Of a stretch of DNA of 64,000 nt, positions 45,390 through 56,082 are shown piece after piece. Position 1 is the first letter of the stretch, and every line of letters starts with the position of its first letter. Position numbers and translations under genes: made by a program. The notes below the pieces were generated by a model that did not search any database, was not told the origin of the DNA, and was given only the letters and a program-made list of their open reading frames with translations. The stretch is from Hermetia illucens (lineage: Eukaryota; Arthropoda; Insecta; Diptera; Stratiomyidae): NCBI RefSeq assembly GCF_905115235.1, contig NC_051849.1, positions 165,840,091 through 165,904,090 of the forward strand. The letters are read 5' to 3'.

Positions 45390-47880
45390 CATGTTTGCCA
45401 CATGAATGTATTGACATTATATGCACGCACTGTATGCCCTTAGATGAGATTTTGGATGCTGCCTGGGAAGTGTACTTTAAGCAGATGGTTTCCTGTTTCT
45501 TCATTGCTTCATGTGTACCTTCCGCTCTGTAAATTTAAGTAACCCGGCTTATGGCTACATTCTTTAACAAGGATCCACTTCAGCTTTATGAGTTGCCTCA
45601 AGAGACTTGGTTTCTTCGCAAAAGTGTCTCTATGATGATCGCTTAGCCAATCTTGTACTCCTCTTTGGAGCTTTCTGTGTCTCTTTATACTGATTTCAGC
45701 CAGCGGTGAATTTGACTTCAGGGCGCGACTGAGGAGCACCCTTTTCATTCTCCACTGTTTTCCCAAATTCGAGTTACACCATGGTGTTTCCCCCTCTTGG
45801 CGTATTGAGTGAACAGCCTTCTTCAAAAGCTCTTCTATTGGTAGTTGTAATCATCTACGTTGTTTTCTTAATTTCAACAATGTATTTGATGCACCTCTCA
45901 GGGATCGAAACTTGGATGGCCAGTTCTATTATATTTTATCATCATCATCATCATCAACGGCGCAACAACCGGTATCCGGTCTAGGCCTACCTTAATAAAG
46001 AACTCCAGACATCCCGGTTTTGCGCCGAGGTCCTCCAATTCGATATCCCTAAAAGCTGTCTGGCGTCCTGACCTACGCCATCGCTCTATTTTCGACAGGG
46101 TCTGCCTCGTCTTCTTTTTCTACCATAGATATTGCCCTTATAGACTTTCCGGGTGGGATTATCCTCATCCATACCTATTAAGTGACCCGCCCACCGTAAC
46201 CTATTGAGCCGGATTTTATCCACAACCGGACGGCCATGGTATCGCTCATAAATTTCATCATTGTGTAGGCTACGGAATCGTCCATCCTCATGTAGGGGGC
46301 CAAAAATTCTTCGGAGGATTCTTCTCTCGAACGCGGCCACGAGTTCGCAATTTTTCTTGCTAAGAACCCAAGTTTCCGTGGAATACATGAGGACTGGCAA
46401 GATCATAGTCTTGTACAGTAAGAGCTTTGACCCTATGGTGAGACGTTTCGAGCGGAACAGTCTTTGTAAGTTGAGATAGGCAACAATCGTGCGCGGATTT
46501 CATCATCGTAAATGTTATCGGTTGTGATAGATAGGAGAAATTGTTAACGGTCTCAAAGTTGTATTCTCCTATCCTTATTCTTCTTCGTGTTTGGCCAGTG
46601 CGGTTTGATGTTGTTGGATGATTCGTCTTCGGTGCTGACGTTGCCACCATATATTTTGTCTCGCCTTCATTGATGTGCAGCCCAAGATCTCGCGCAGATT
46701 ACCGCCTGCTCGATCTGGATGAAGGCAGTTTGTACGTCTCGGGTCGTTCTTCCCATGATGTCGATATCGTCAGCGTATGCCAGTAGTTGGGTGGACTTGG
46801 AGAGGATCGTACCTCTTGCATTTACCTCAGCATCACGGATCACTTTCTCCAGGGCGAGGTTAAAGAGGACGCATGATAGCGCATCCCCTTGTCGTAGACC
46901 GTTGTTAATGTCGAATGATCTTGAGAGTAATCCTGCTGCTTTTATCTGGCTTAGCACATTGGTCAGGGTCAGCCTAGTCTTATTAATTTCGTCGGGATAC
47001 CGAATTCTCTCATGGCCGTGTACAGTTTTACCCTGGTTTTGCTATCATAGGCATCTCTAAAGTCGATGAACAGATGGTTGTGACTGTTATCCATATTCAA
47101 ACCGTTTTTCCATCGCTTGCTGCACAGAGAAAATCTGATCTGTTGCTGATTTGCCTGGAGTGAAGCCTCTTTGGTATGGGCCAATGATGTTCTGGGCGTA
47201 TGGGACTATCCGGCCTAGCAAGATAGTGGAGAATATCTTATAGATGCTACTCAGCAACGTGATACCTCTATAATTGCTGCACTGTGTGATATCTCCCTTT
47301 TTATGTATGAGACAGATAATGCCTCGTTGCCAATCGTCAAACATTGATTCGCTGTCCCATACCTTGAGCATAAGTTGATGAACCACTTGGTGTAACTGGT
47401 CGCCTCCATATTTAACCAACTCGGCTGTAATTCCATCGGCTCCTGACGATTTTTAAGCCAATGGTGGTGCAGTATTTGTCCGTCGTCTTCAGTTGACGGG
47501 ACCTCCAATTCGCCGATGTTCTGGTTGTTCAGTAGCTCATCAAAGTACTCAACCCATTGCTTCAATTTGCCCATTCTGACGGAAATCAGATTTCCCTCTT
47601 TGTGTCGGCAGGATGAGTATGGAGGTGTATAAGGCTTCATCCTGCTGACTTGTTGGTAAAACTTCCGCACCTGGTGCGGTTGCTCCCTGTACTTTTCTAT
47701 TATATTTTATACGTTCCCCAATTTGTCTTGCGCGGATCCCGAAATAAAGTGAGTGGAGAACATGACATCGTTGGATACTCCACTCTCCGACAAAAGCCGC
47801 AATATCGATGGACAAACGTAAACGACCTCTCATCTGACCATTACCCAAATTAAAGATCTGCTATTACCGCCATGCATTTA
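45390..47880 (-). mobile_element. I/LOA-like LINE fragment, minus strand, split by RTE-A
   Basis: The minus strand at 47850-47711 reads SIDIAAFVGEWSIQRC, matching DNAALIGEWRVSHD of the copy at 17957. After the RTE-A insertion it continues near 45935 as NIIELAIQVSIPERCIK (like NEIELSAQVTILGNRIK), then TPWCNSNLGKQWRMKR (45826 downward) and a QxAAxKIS-type segment at about 45440. Only the endonuclease end and linker remain. There are several breaks. Confidence 0.7.
45940..47694 (-). mobile_element. RTE-A LINE, most complete RT part, nested in I/LOA-like LINE
   Basis: A perfect 16-bp duplication TTCTATTATATTTTAT (45924-45939 and 47695-47710) bounds it. On the minus strand it has the end of the linker (LLNNQNIGELEVP), RT blocks (WDSESMFDDWQRGIICLIHK, CSNYRGITLLSSIYKI, YQRGFTPGKSATDQIF, LFIDFRDAYDS motif A, GLRQGDALSCVLFNLALE motif B, LLAYADDIDIMGRTTRDVQ catalytic box) and the C-terminal region to the ATG-repeat tail. 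It is 5'-truncated before the endonuclease. Frameshifts are few. Confidence 0.9.
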
Positions 47881-48774
47881 CTTTTGGTATATTGGATAGC
47901 ACTGATGAAAGTTCCATTGGGAACCCCTTCTGCGTCATAAGGAAAATATGCAGACCACTATAGAATCTCCTTATCTCGCTAATGACTTTTAACGGTTTGT
48001 TTGGTCGTTATGGTGTTGCCTTCACATAGGTTGTTAACCAATTAACGTGGAGGTCTCTTAAGGCCACCACTCAAGAGCGGGGTCAATCACTTCCATTAGC
48101 AAACAACAAGTCGCCATGTCGGAAGTTTAAACCCTTAACTACCCCATTAACAATCCATTGTGCTTGCATGAGGTATATAATTGTCGTTGCTTGACGATTC
48201 TGTAAATTAATTTGAGAAATACACCAAATCAATTGCGCTTCAGAAGAAGACGCCATGGGCTGCACAATTCCTTAAATGGTTTTAGGAGCCATGACTTGTA
48301 ACCTGACAACTACAAGCCCATAGTAGAGCTTCAAGCCCATTTCTTCCCGAATTTTCTTAATATTGCGTTGCGGGAACGCCGATAGTAAGAAAAGTTCCCG
48401 ACCTATCCGTTCTTTTTCCTGGTTTGGAGGTCCTGAGGGTGTCCTAGACATCAAATTGCTCCAGAAACTCAGCTGTATTCCATCCTTCTTCCAGAAGACA
48501 GAGGAAGCATTTTTTGATGACAACTCAGAGACCTTTTCAGGGTTAGTCGCGCACCCTCCCACACATTGTTGAGGAAGGAGCAGTACCGCCTGTGCCACCC
48601 GTTCGGGTTTTCATCGGCAAAGTTTAGCCGTAACATTTGACGGTATACACCAGCCGAAGCAAGCTTAATGCCCTGCGAGGATGCAGTCCTCATAGCAGGA
48701 AGGAGTTTCCTCTTGACCTTTTCGTACTGCTTGATATCGTAATCAAATGAATTGGTGTCATCATACATCATACT
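47881..48774. other. unassigned stretch with an unrecognised minus-strand frame
   Basis: A minus-strand frame, 48777-48469, reads KQYEKVKRKLLPAMRTASSQ and GIKLASAGVYRQMLRLNFAD before a basic part. It looks like real protein sequence but I cannot place it. It may be the ORF1 or structural part of a transposon. Nothing else is recognised. Confidence 0.3.
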
Positions 48775-49838
48775 CATGGAGAAACACCGTCAGACACATC
48801 GCCATCTCTACATTGCATTTCTGGATCTAGAGAAAGTGTTTGACCGTTTGCCACATCAGCCCATCTGGTATGCTTTACGACAACACTTAGTACCAGAAGA
48901 GCTCGTGCACTGGGTTCAATTGCTCTACCACGACCCAAAAAGTAAAGTTCGAAGTATGGCGGGTGTATCAAAACCGCTTCGTGTCTCTGTTGGTGTTCAT
49001 CAAGGAAGTGCCCTCTCACCACTCCCCTTTGTTCTTGTTACGGACACCGTCACACAGGATATCCAACGTACTGCGCCCTACACATTGCTTCATGCAGATG
49101 ATGTTGTCCTGGCATCTGATAGCAAAAATGATCTCGAGCAACTTGTCCAAAAATGGAATGATCGCCTCATGCGCATGCACGATTTTAGCTTGAATCTAAA
49201 CAAAACTGATATTGTGATGACCGATCCCCATGAAACAGGCACAATCACTGTCAGCGGCAGTGATCTACCCAGAACTGAGCGATTTAAATACCCCGGATCA
49301 ACGCTATCAGCCAATGAAGAACTGTGTTATGAAATTGCTTCACGCATTAAGACAACCCGGATGAAGTGGCGTTCTACAACTGGTGTTCTGTGTGATCGCC
49401 GTATTAACAAATATCTCAAACCTGTAGCCCCTCTAAATTCGGTAGCCCTCTATGATTCCGAGTGGTGGCGACTATAAAAAAAGACGACGAAGACGTTGCA
49501 TTGGATTAATGATCACATCCGAAATTAGGATATCCGCGATCGTTATGGGGTTGCATCGATCGTGGAAAAATTGTGAGAGCGATGTCTTCGATGATATGGT
49601 TACGCAATTCGTGCTAACGAGAATTCACTTGCCAAGATTGGTCTGAACATCGGAGTCGATGGCAAATGACCAAAAGGCTGGCCGAAACAACGGTGACTTG
49701 ATACTCTGGATGGGGATTTAACAGCCTCGAGATTGCACGCAGATCAGGCATTCGATAGAGCCAAATAGCGAAACCGATCCCGACAATCCGACCCGGCTTG
49801 TAAACGGCACAAAAGCTGAAGAAGAAGAAGAAAGATAC
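48775..49838 (+). mobile_element. RTE-B LINE, RT and C-terminus with long open frame
   Basis: The frame open over 48752-49477 has motif A IAFLDLEKVFDRLPHQPI, LLYHDPKSKVRSMAG, VSVGVHQGSALSPLPFVLVT (motif B) and LLHADDVVLASDSKND, where the catalytic box is HADD rather than YADD (Asp at residues 116 and 117). TITVSGSDLPRTERFKY, NEELCYEIASRIKTTRMKW and LCDRRINK follow. Broken frames continue to GNPDQAFDRAK-type sequence and a GAAGAAGAAGAAG tail at about 49815-49835. It is 5'-truncated near 48773. This is the best-preserved copy of RTE-B here. Confidence 0.8.
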
Positions 49839-50919
49839 AAGACCCGTCCATCAGTTTCAATAGCCCTGGCTGCAAATGAAGGCTTAGCCGTTCCCTGACG
49901 CGCCTTCTTTGCTGCGTTTTGTGTCGAAGATTTGGGATTGTAAGAGGACCGATGCCGCATCGGATGCTTCCTTCTGCTCAATCTTAGCATACCCTACGCA
50001 TTGTGATTTCCCCGACGGCCGTTTGCCTGAAGACGGTTTGTCCGAAAACAGTTTGCCCAAGGGCGGTTTGCTCTAAGGCTGTCCGAGGATAGATTTTTTC
50101 CCCGTGGATAAGACCTCAGCAGTTGGCATCGAATGGAATCTAGGGTTAGGAGTGCTGACGGAAGGGCCTGCTTCGCCTCATTAGTTAAAACTGTGTCCTA
50201 ATGGAATTGGTTTCCACTTTAGTAAGTGGAGAATCTGAATCTACACTCACATGAAATTAGGGCTGCCTCGGCACTCAGGGTTTTTGTTTTTTATAGATTT
50301 TTTGTTTCTTAGTTTCTGGTTACCGAGACAAGGCTAGTTGGAACTGGTCGTCAATTGGAGTTCATCATTCACCGCCACGTCATAATCCCTGTGACCATTT
50401 AACCCTCGGTACGGTAATCACACCTTGGCTAGGGGTTTTGAATATAGCTTACTTTCATGTGTCACCTCCGGTTTTCTAGGGGGTCTTACTTACTGAGCTC
50501 CCTCACCACAATAAAGGAGGTAATTGCCGAAGGAAAAACGATTACGTCACTCGCGAAAACACACAGCCTTTTGCGTTCGTCTGAATTTAAAAAAAAATCC
50601 TTCTTTTTGTTCGGTAGACTGGTGGCAATATGTGGAACCTTGAATACGCAAATATTTTTTGATAATAATCAAATCATGAATTTGTATTCTTCTTTTATTC
50701 TAAATGTTTGAAAAATTTATATATATTATAAAATAAATTAAATTCGGTTTCATCGAAACTTTGGAAATGCGGTTTCGAGTAAGACATGTTTGAAGTTATT
50801 GAAATAGATTTTTCGCAACAGCAACTGCTAATAAAGTATATTTTTCTTATACAATGTAACCAATTCTTTTAGACATTTTTATTTAATGGGTAGATTTGAA
50901 TTAGCTGAATATAAAACAA
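49839..50919. other. unassigned stretch with a short minisatellite
   Basis: Minus frame 49990-49718 has a basic segment (SRRKHPMRHRSSYN, NAAKKARQGTAKPSF) that may belong to a LINE ORF1. No catalytic motif. The minisatellite at 50010-50092 is listed separately. 50457-50711 is an open plus frame without recognisable content. Confidence 0.3.
50010..50092. repeat. minisatellite, about 15-17 bp unit, five degenerate copies
   Basis: Units resemble GACGGCCGTTTGCCTGAA, GACGGTTTGTCCGAAA, ACAGTTTGCCCAAGG, GCGGTTTGCTCTAAGG, GCTGTCCGAGG. Read on the minus strand they give a repeated GQTVF/GQTAL-like peptide in one frame, so it may have been coding. Confidence 0.55.
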
Positions 50920-51510
50920 GTCGTAATACCGGAAACTGGTGCTTCGGGTGAAAAGGCTTTGTGTTCAGCTTATGTGAGAAACTTTCTACGCACATTTTTC
51001 CATTCGTATATGACTAAAACCCAAGTGCCAAATTTTGTAGTTCCCGCATGAACTTAAAGGGGGTTTCCAACTAAATTTCTAAAATAGGCTAATATATGTA
51101 TTTGAATTATGGATGTATGTTGAGGCCTAGATTTCGTTTAGATACACCATTGGGTTTTTTCCCAGATTTTCCGGTTGGATAGGCACTTTTTGAGGGTCAT
51201 ATTTTGAGCTCCCACTCCCCTACGTTTCAAAAATTACTAATCCTGGCTTTCATTTGATACTCCACGTGGTCACATTCTGTAAAACAAAATGTGCTCCCTT
51301 CCATTCACATGTGTGGGAAGCCCCTCTTTTAAACTTTACACAAAAAGGCGCCGCTTGTTGTATGTAAAGAGAACAACAGCCCACGCGCTCTTACCAATTT
51401 TTGTGACAATAGGTCCGGCCGTTTCCGAATAAATCGGGTGTAAGAGACAGACAGACATAGATTCGATTCTAATAAGGTTTTATTGCACACAAAACCTTAA
51501 AAAAGGATCG
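50920..51510 (+). repeat. hairpin repeat family, third copy
   Basis: This copy shares CCGGAAACTGGTGCTTCGGG, AACTTAAAGGGGGTTTCC, TTTTTCCCAGATTTTCCGGT and the terminal part with CAGACAGACATAG and a degenerate hairpin AAGGTTTTATTGCACACAAAACCTT (51471-51495). It follows the orientation of the copy at 4852-6480. There is no coding potential. Confidence 0.5.
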
Positions 51511-52159
51511 AGAAGGTATTATTAGAACAGCTGTTGCCGGTTAGCAAATCCTTCTTGTATCTATTGTGGCACGCCCTATTGTTTGTGCTATAATTTTAAA
51601 AACATATTAAATTTTAATCTGAGTCAATACATTTTTAATATGTTATACTTGGGAGATATGTAAAGAAATGGTATCGTTTTTTCAACCTTTTTCTATACTA
51701 TCTTTAATGGTGTTTACGTGTCAGGTGGTAGTCTGATAAATTAATTCTGTGATGGTAACTTAAATTAACTTTAATATAATTCATTTACAATGGGTATTCT
51801 TATTTTGGGGCACGGAAAGAGCTATCGCCAACAATTGGTTACCTTTGAGTTAATTAATTGTCTATAACAAATATGATGCAATGAGGACTGTTTTTAACAG
51901 TGCTGTCTATGTGCCTATTTGTTTCAATCAAGTTTGAAATCTTTCCAAGTCTCTAAACCAGCGAGTTTCCGAGGAAGTATTGTCGATAAATTATCTCATT
52001 CATATATCTATATCGCATTCCTTTAAAACAGACAACGCCAAACCTTTTGATAATGCAAGGTATGCTTAATGTAACAGAGCATACAAGGGCTCACCACAAA
52101 AAAAACCTCTACAAACAACAGATGAGGCAAGCGGGAGAGTGTAAAACTCTAAGTCGTCC
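51511..52159. other. unassigned AT-rich stretch
   Basis: No feature is recognised between the hairpin repeat and the next LINE. Confidence 0.3.
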
Positions 52160-54480
52160 CATGCAACGAGATTTATTTGTGGCGGTGGCTCACATCTGGT
52201 GGCAGAAGAGCGGCACGGATAAGAATAATCCTTGTGTCCTCAAAACCTCAGGATGTTCTAGGGAGATCATCGGTTCAACGAGGACGTGCAGTGCACTTAC
52301 CTTCTATTTTCCCAATTTCCAGTTGTGACGGTTGGGAAGAGTTCCTTGATATCACCCTACTAACCGACAATTGGATCATTAGGCTCGAAAACTTGAGGGT
52401 ATCAGACCAGAGGTCCTTCTCAGATCATCGTTGGATACTTTTTAGTCTAGATCTCGCCACAGAGGCCTTCAATACTTTCAGAATGCCCCGGGGTGTCGAG
52501 GCGAGGAATTTTGATCATCTGGAACAAATTGTCCGGTGCTCAAATTGGTGAGATCGGCACGACAGAAGAATTAGAATCAAAGTTCGGGGCTCCGGAAAAG
52601 GCATGCGAAATTGCCTTCAAAGTCTCGCGCTCTGGTAAATATAGCACGAAGAAATTGTCAGAGTGGATGAATGAATATCGGTCCAACCTCATGAAGCTGA
52701 CCAGGGAGATCTTCAGCATTTCCTACAAGCATAAATATTGGCAGCCGTTCAAGTCGACCATCAACACTGCAAAGGAGTGGTCCTGGCTGGACTATTGCCA
52801 GAATATTGAAAACTCAATAAGATTCTGCCGAAAAAACATCATAGCCTATCCTTTCTTAAAAAGCCGGAAGGCTCTCGTGGTGAGACCCCGGAGCTGTTAA
52901 TACATACGCACTTCACGGGCAGCGAATTTTGTCACTAACGTTCGACAATGAACCAGAACCTTGTTTCTTCTTGTGATGAGACCCTGGAACTGCTAATCCA
53001 TACGCAATTCACAGGCAGCGAGGAGGACAATGAATCAGAACCTTGCTTCTAGAGTATGCAGCTCCTGTCGCCTGAGATTATAAAATCGATAATTACCGAG
53101 GATAGAATCGGCTGGGCTATAAGCAGCTTCCCCGCCTATACATAATCGGAAATAATGCCAGCTATGGTCCAAAAACTGCAAGAAAACGGCTTGTAGAAAT
53201 CTACAGGCTGTATATCTTTTGAACAGTCGCAGTCTTGGGCATGCGCGCGTGGTTTTTATACCGCTGACTCATCTCTTTTGTGTTGAAGACCCTAGAGCTT
53301 ATCCTGGAAATCCACTTGAAAACGCTCATGTTGAGATGGCGCTCCTCCAAACCTCATCACACTTACCTCAATGGTAAATCCAGTGAAACCACTCTTCACG
53401 AGGTGATTAGCATGGTTGAGCGGTCGTTACACTATACCCAATATATACTAGCTACCTTCCTGGATCTAGAGGATTCAACAACAAGCTATCAGAATAGGAT
53501 TGGAGGGTTATCTTACTCATTGAGTAAGTTCCATGCAAAGAACCAGGATAATCCGGTCTGATCAAGGAAGTTATCATTTGACCAGGCCTGTAAGCAGAGG
53601 TATGCTCCTGGGTAACGCCATCTCAGTAGTGCTCAGTGTAAAATACTGTAAACTTATCCACATTAGCATTGCCTACTATGTAATATTTTCTCTAAAATAC
53701 TGTAAATTCATATGTACCGGCCTACTAAGTATAGGTAAAAATTGTATAAAATAGGAAATATGAATTAAAAATACGTAGTTCGTTGGAACTATCGAACACA
53801 AGCCTAACGTGTTTTATTCTGTGGAGTCCAGGCAATTTGCTGCTCCCAAAATTTACACTGCTTGACTAGATCATTGTGGAGTTCAGGCAATTGCTGCTCC
53901 CATAGCTGGTTAGTCTGGAGTTTTGGCATTTAGCTGCTCCGACTAACCATAAACTAATTTACAAAGAAAGAAGAGTAAGGGATTGCCAAGTGGACTGGCA
54001 ACAACCACAAAAGGTGGCACATCACATCAGGTTAATAGTGATAGACGAAATTTTACACATATTGGACAGGAGCGGGATGAAGAGGGTGGCATATGCCGAT
54101 GATTGGTAACATTGGTGTCGACGATGTTTCCTTCCATATGGGTGGAATTATGGAAGGAGCATTGGGAAAATGCGGACAAGCCATAAGTCCAACCAAAACG
54201 TATCATAGCCATTCTGACCACTCACTACCTCACTCGGTCTGCAGGAAGTACTGGCCTATAGAAAACCATGCCTTTGAATTCGGTATACCTTACAATTCGC
54301 ATTGCCAAAGCTACGGAGAGGAGGAAGAAATCTCTCAAACACTTTCTTTGCAATTACCCAGGGCTAACTAGAGACTAGCTGTGGACTGACGTGAGGGCAA
54401 ACCATTCATTGAGAATCTAGTAGAAATCTCTATTCGCATGTTAAAAGAGCTGGTATCCTCCGTGAATGCTACGGACTGGC
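52160..54480 (+). mobile_element. I/LOA-like LINE, second subfamily, decayed
   Basis: Plus-strand frames show the endonuclease end (WIIRLENLRVSDQRSFSDHR, about 52366-52432), a linker (52493-52900), the RT entry (YLNGKSSETTLHEVISMVER, 53366 onward; ILATFLDLEDSTTS motif A) and, after a gap, the C-terminal block HAFEFGIPYNSHCQSYGEEE (about 54270) and NLVEISIRMLKELVSSVNAT (54415 onward). The last two correspond to the Cys-rich tail after RNase H in the family. The RT catalytic part is missing, and the gap at about 53560-54060 holds other sequence. It is old. Confidence 0.6.
53625..53960 (+). repeat. AT-rich insert ending in three short direct repeats, possible LTR-element fossil
   Basis: Within the gap of the surrounding LINE lies sequence of different character. 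It starts near TAAAATACTGTAAACTTATC, which is partly repeated near 53693, and passes TTGTATAAAATAGG and AACACAAGCCTAACGTG. It then has three related copies of a GGAGTTCAGGCAATTGCTGC unit at about 53821, 53878 and 53917. The arrangement could be a fragment of an LTR-type element (a solo end plus leader). No genes of such an element are present and the call is weak. Confidence 0.25.
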
Positions 54481-55160
54481 TATAAAATCTAGATCGGCTG
54501 GACTCATCTCTTCTTGCTCTCAACATACCAGTCGCATTCTTAGGAATTTTTGGCATCAAAACAATGCACCGCAACGAATATTCCACTCCACGGAGCGGCC
54601 ACTGACACGTACTTACCTACCTATAAACAAGCACAAAACAAGGCAAATCGTCATCTCCCAATAGTGTTTGATAGCGCTAAAAAATTACTGCCCCACTTCC
54701 TTAGTCGAAGGAGGTTATTGTTGAACAAAAAATGCCGTAATCAAAGTGGCAGTGCGGATGTTGCGTGCAAGGAAGGAAAATTTAGTGCTTCCTAAGCATT
54801 GACGTTTGTTCAAGAGATTCCAAACTTTCTTCGAGAAAAGGCTAGTAAAGATTTCATTTTTCTCCATACAAGTGTAATTCGAAGTCCTACTACTTTCTAG
54901 AAGTCAGTCACCTTCCGAAACTTTGGATTAACCATAACGACGTACCCCACTATGCAACAGACTTTGTGTTATGCTAAATGTTGCTCTTATTTACATCACC
55001 AGCTGGAAGGGTGAAAAATAAATTTAAATTTCCAAATATATCATAGTTTCATCTTGCAAATTATTTTCTGCTTTTATATTAGAAATGAATTCTATGTTTA
55101 GTTGAAAATCTCTTCTATCATGGTTAGAAATACATTTATTTCTAGAATATTGAGACATAC
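54481..55160. other. unassigned stretch where a fifth forkhead gene would be expected
   Basis: By position relative to the orphan upstream module, a minus-strand forkhead coding region should start near 55000. No forkhead motif is visible in any frame. The minus frame 55206-55024 (60 codons) has no relation to the family. The region contains only ordinary AT-rich sequence and the end of the preceding LINE. Confidence 0.4.
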
Positions 55161-55164
55161 TTGT

Positions 55165-55555
55165 GATATATAGGACACAGGTCTCCTCATTTGGTATAAA
55201 ATTCACCCAAATGTCTCAGGGTCGTACATACGTACGAGCGATATTTCTTGATACTTGTCAACCAGGTATCAATATATCTGTATATGCATATATTTGCCAT
55301 CAGAAACTGAACAAGTGCTGAAAATGGAATTTCTTGAACATCTGCTAGCCGTTAATCCTTTTAAATACCTCCCTCGCTATTGCCTACCCAAATCATATAA
55401 TCCCACTGACGCCAAAAATTTATGACAACAGAGTCAACAACAGCCACCTGACTTGTAATTATATTTTTCGCACCTAATTGCTCAATCTCAGGGATCGTTG
55501 TGGGTATTCTGAGACAGGACACTGGAAAAACCATTCATTGCGAGTTAATATCTAG
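55165..55555 (-). promoter_or_regulatory. orphan copy of the forkhead upstream module
   Basis: The block has the order seen at genes A to C: TATATGCATATATTTGCCAT (55275), GTTAATCCTTTTAAATACC (55350), AGTCAACAACAGCCACCTG (55430), TTTTTCGCACCTAATTGCTC (CACCTAATT at 55471-55479) and GGAAAAACCATTCATT (GGAAAAACC at 55524-55532). A weak TATA-like CTATATATC lies on the minus strand at 55173-55165, 351 bp from the Rel-like site, close to the spacing at gene A (349). No initiator or coding sequence follows. It is probably the remains of a fifth gene unit, or a displaced enhancer. Confidence 0.6.
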
Positions 55556-56082
55556 AAGGTCGAAGTCATTAACATGAAACTCTCGGAGCACAGGTACATT
55601 CTTGCAGAAGGCTGAGTAGATCCATCATTATATTCCAATGTATCTTTTCAACCGGTGTAAAGGTTCTGGGGAATAATCACTAATTGTTTAATTTTACTTG
55701 AGGACTGAAGTACTATATACACAATATTTAAATATATATTAGTCATTATTCCTTATTTTGATTGCCGAATCTTAGAAAGCTTTTATCTTAATAGGGATTT
55801 TATTTGGGTTCACTGATTATATGCGCGAGCACGATTATACCTGAGTAGGCTGACATTTGTAGAGAACGGACGTTGACGGAAATTGATATTATTAATAAAA
55901 ATAATTTAAAATTGAAATTAAATTAACTTTTATCAAGAATATAAAAAGATATTTATATTACTTAATTAATAATATATAATTTAAAACTTAATTAAAACTA
56001 ATTTACTTTTGATTTGTTATCTAAGTTACTTTTTCCTTAAGAAGTTTTGCGAAAAAATTCGTTTTTTTTTGGCTTGGCGGGA

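Noticed and set aside
55193-55206. TTGGTATAAAATTCACC as a plus-strand TATA box for the orphan module
   Set aside because: It resembles the forkhead TATA context but points the wrong way for the orientation of the module, and no ORF follows on the plus strand.
55024-55206. Minus-strand 60-codon ORF as a decayed fifth forkhead gene
   Set aside because: No forkhead or eh1 residues are visible, and the position is too close to the expected promoter to be the coding region.
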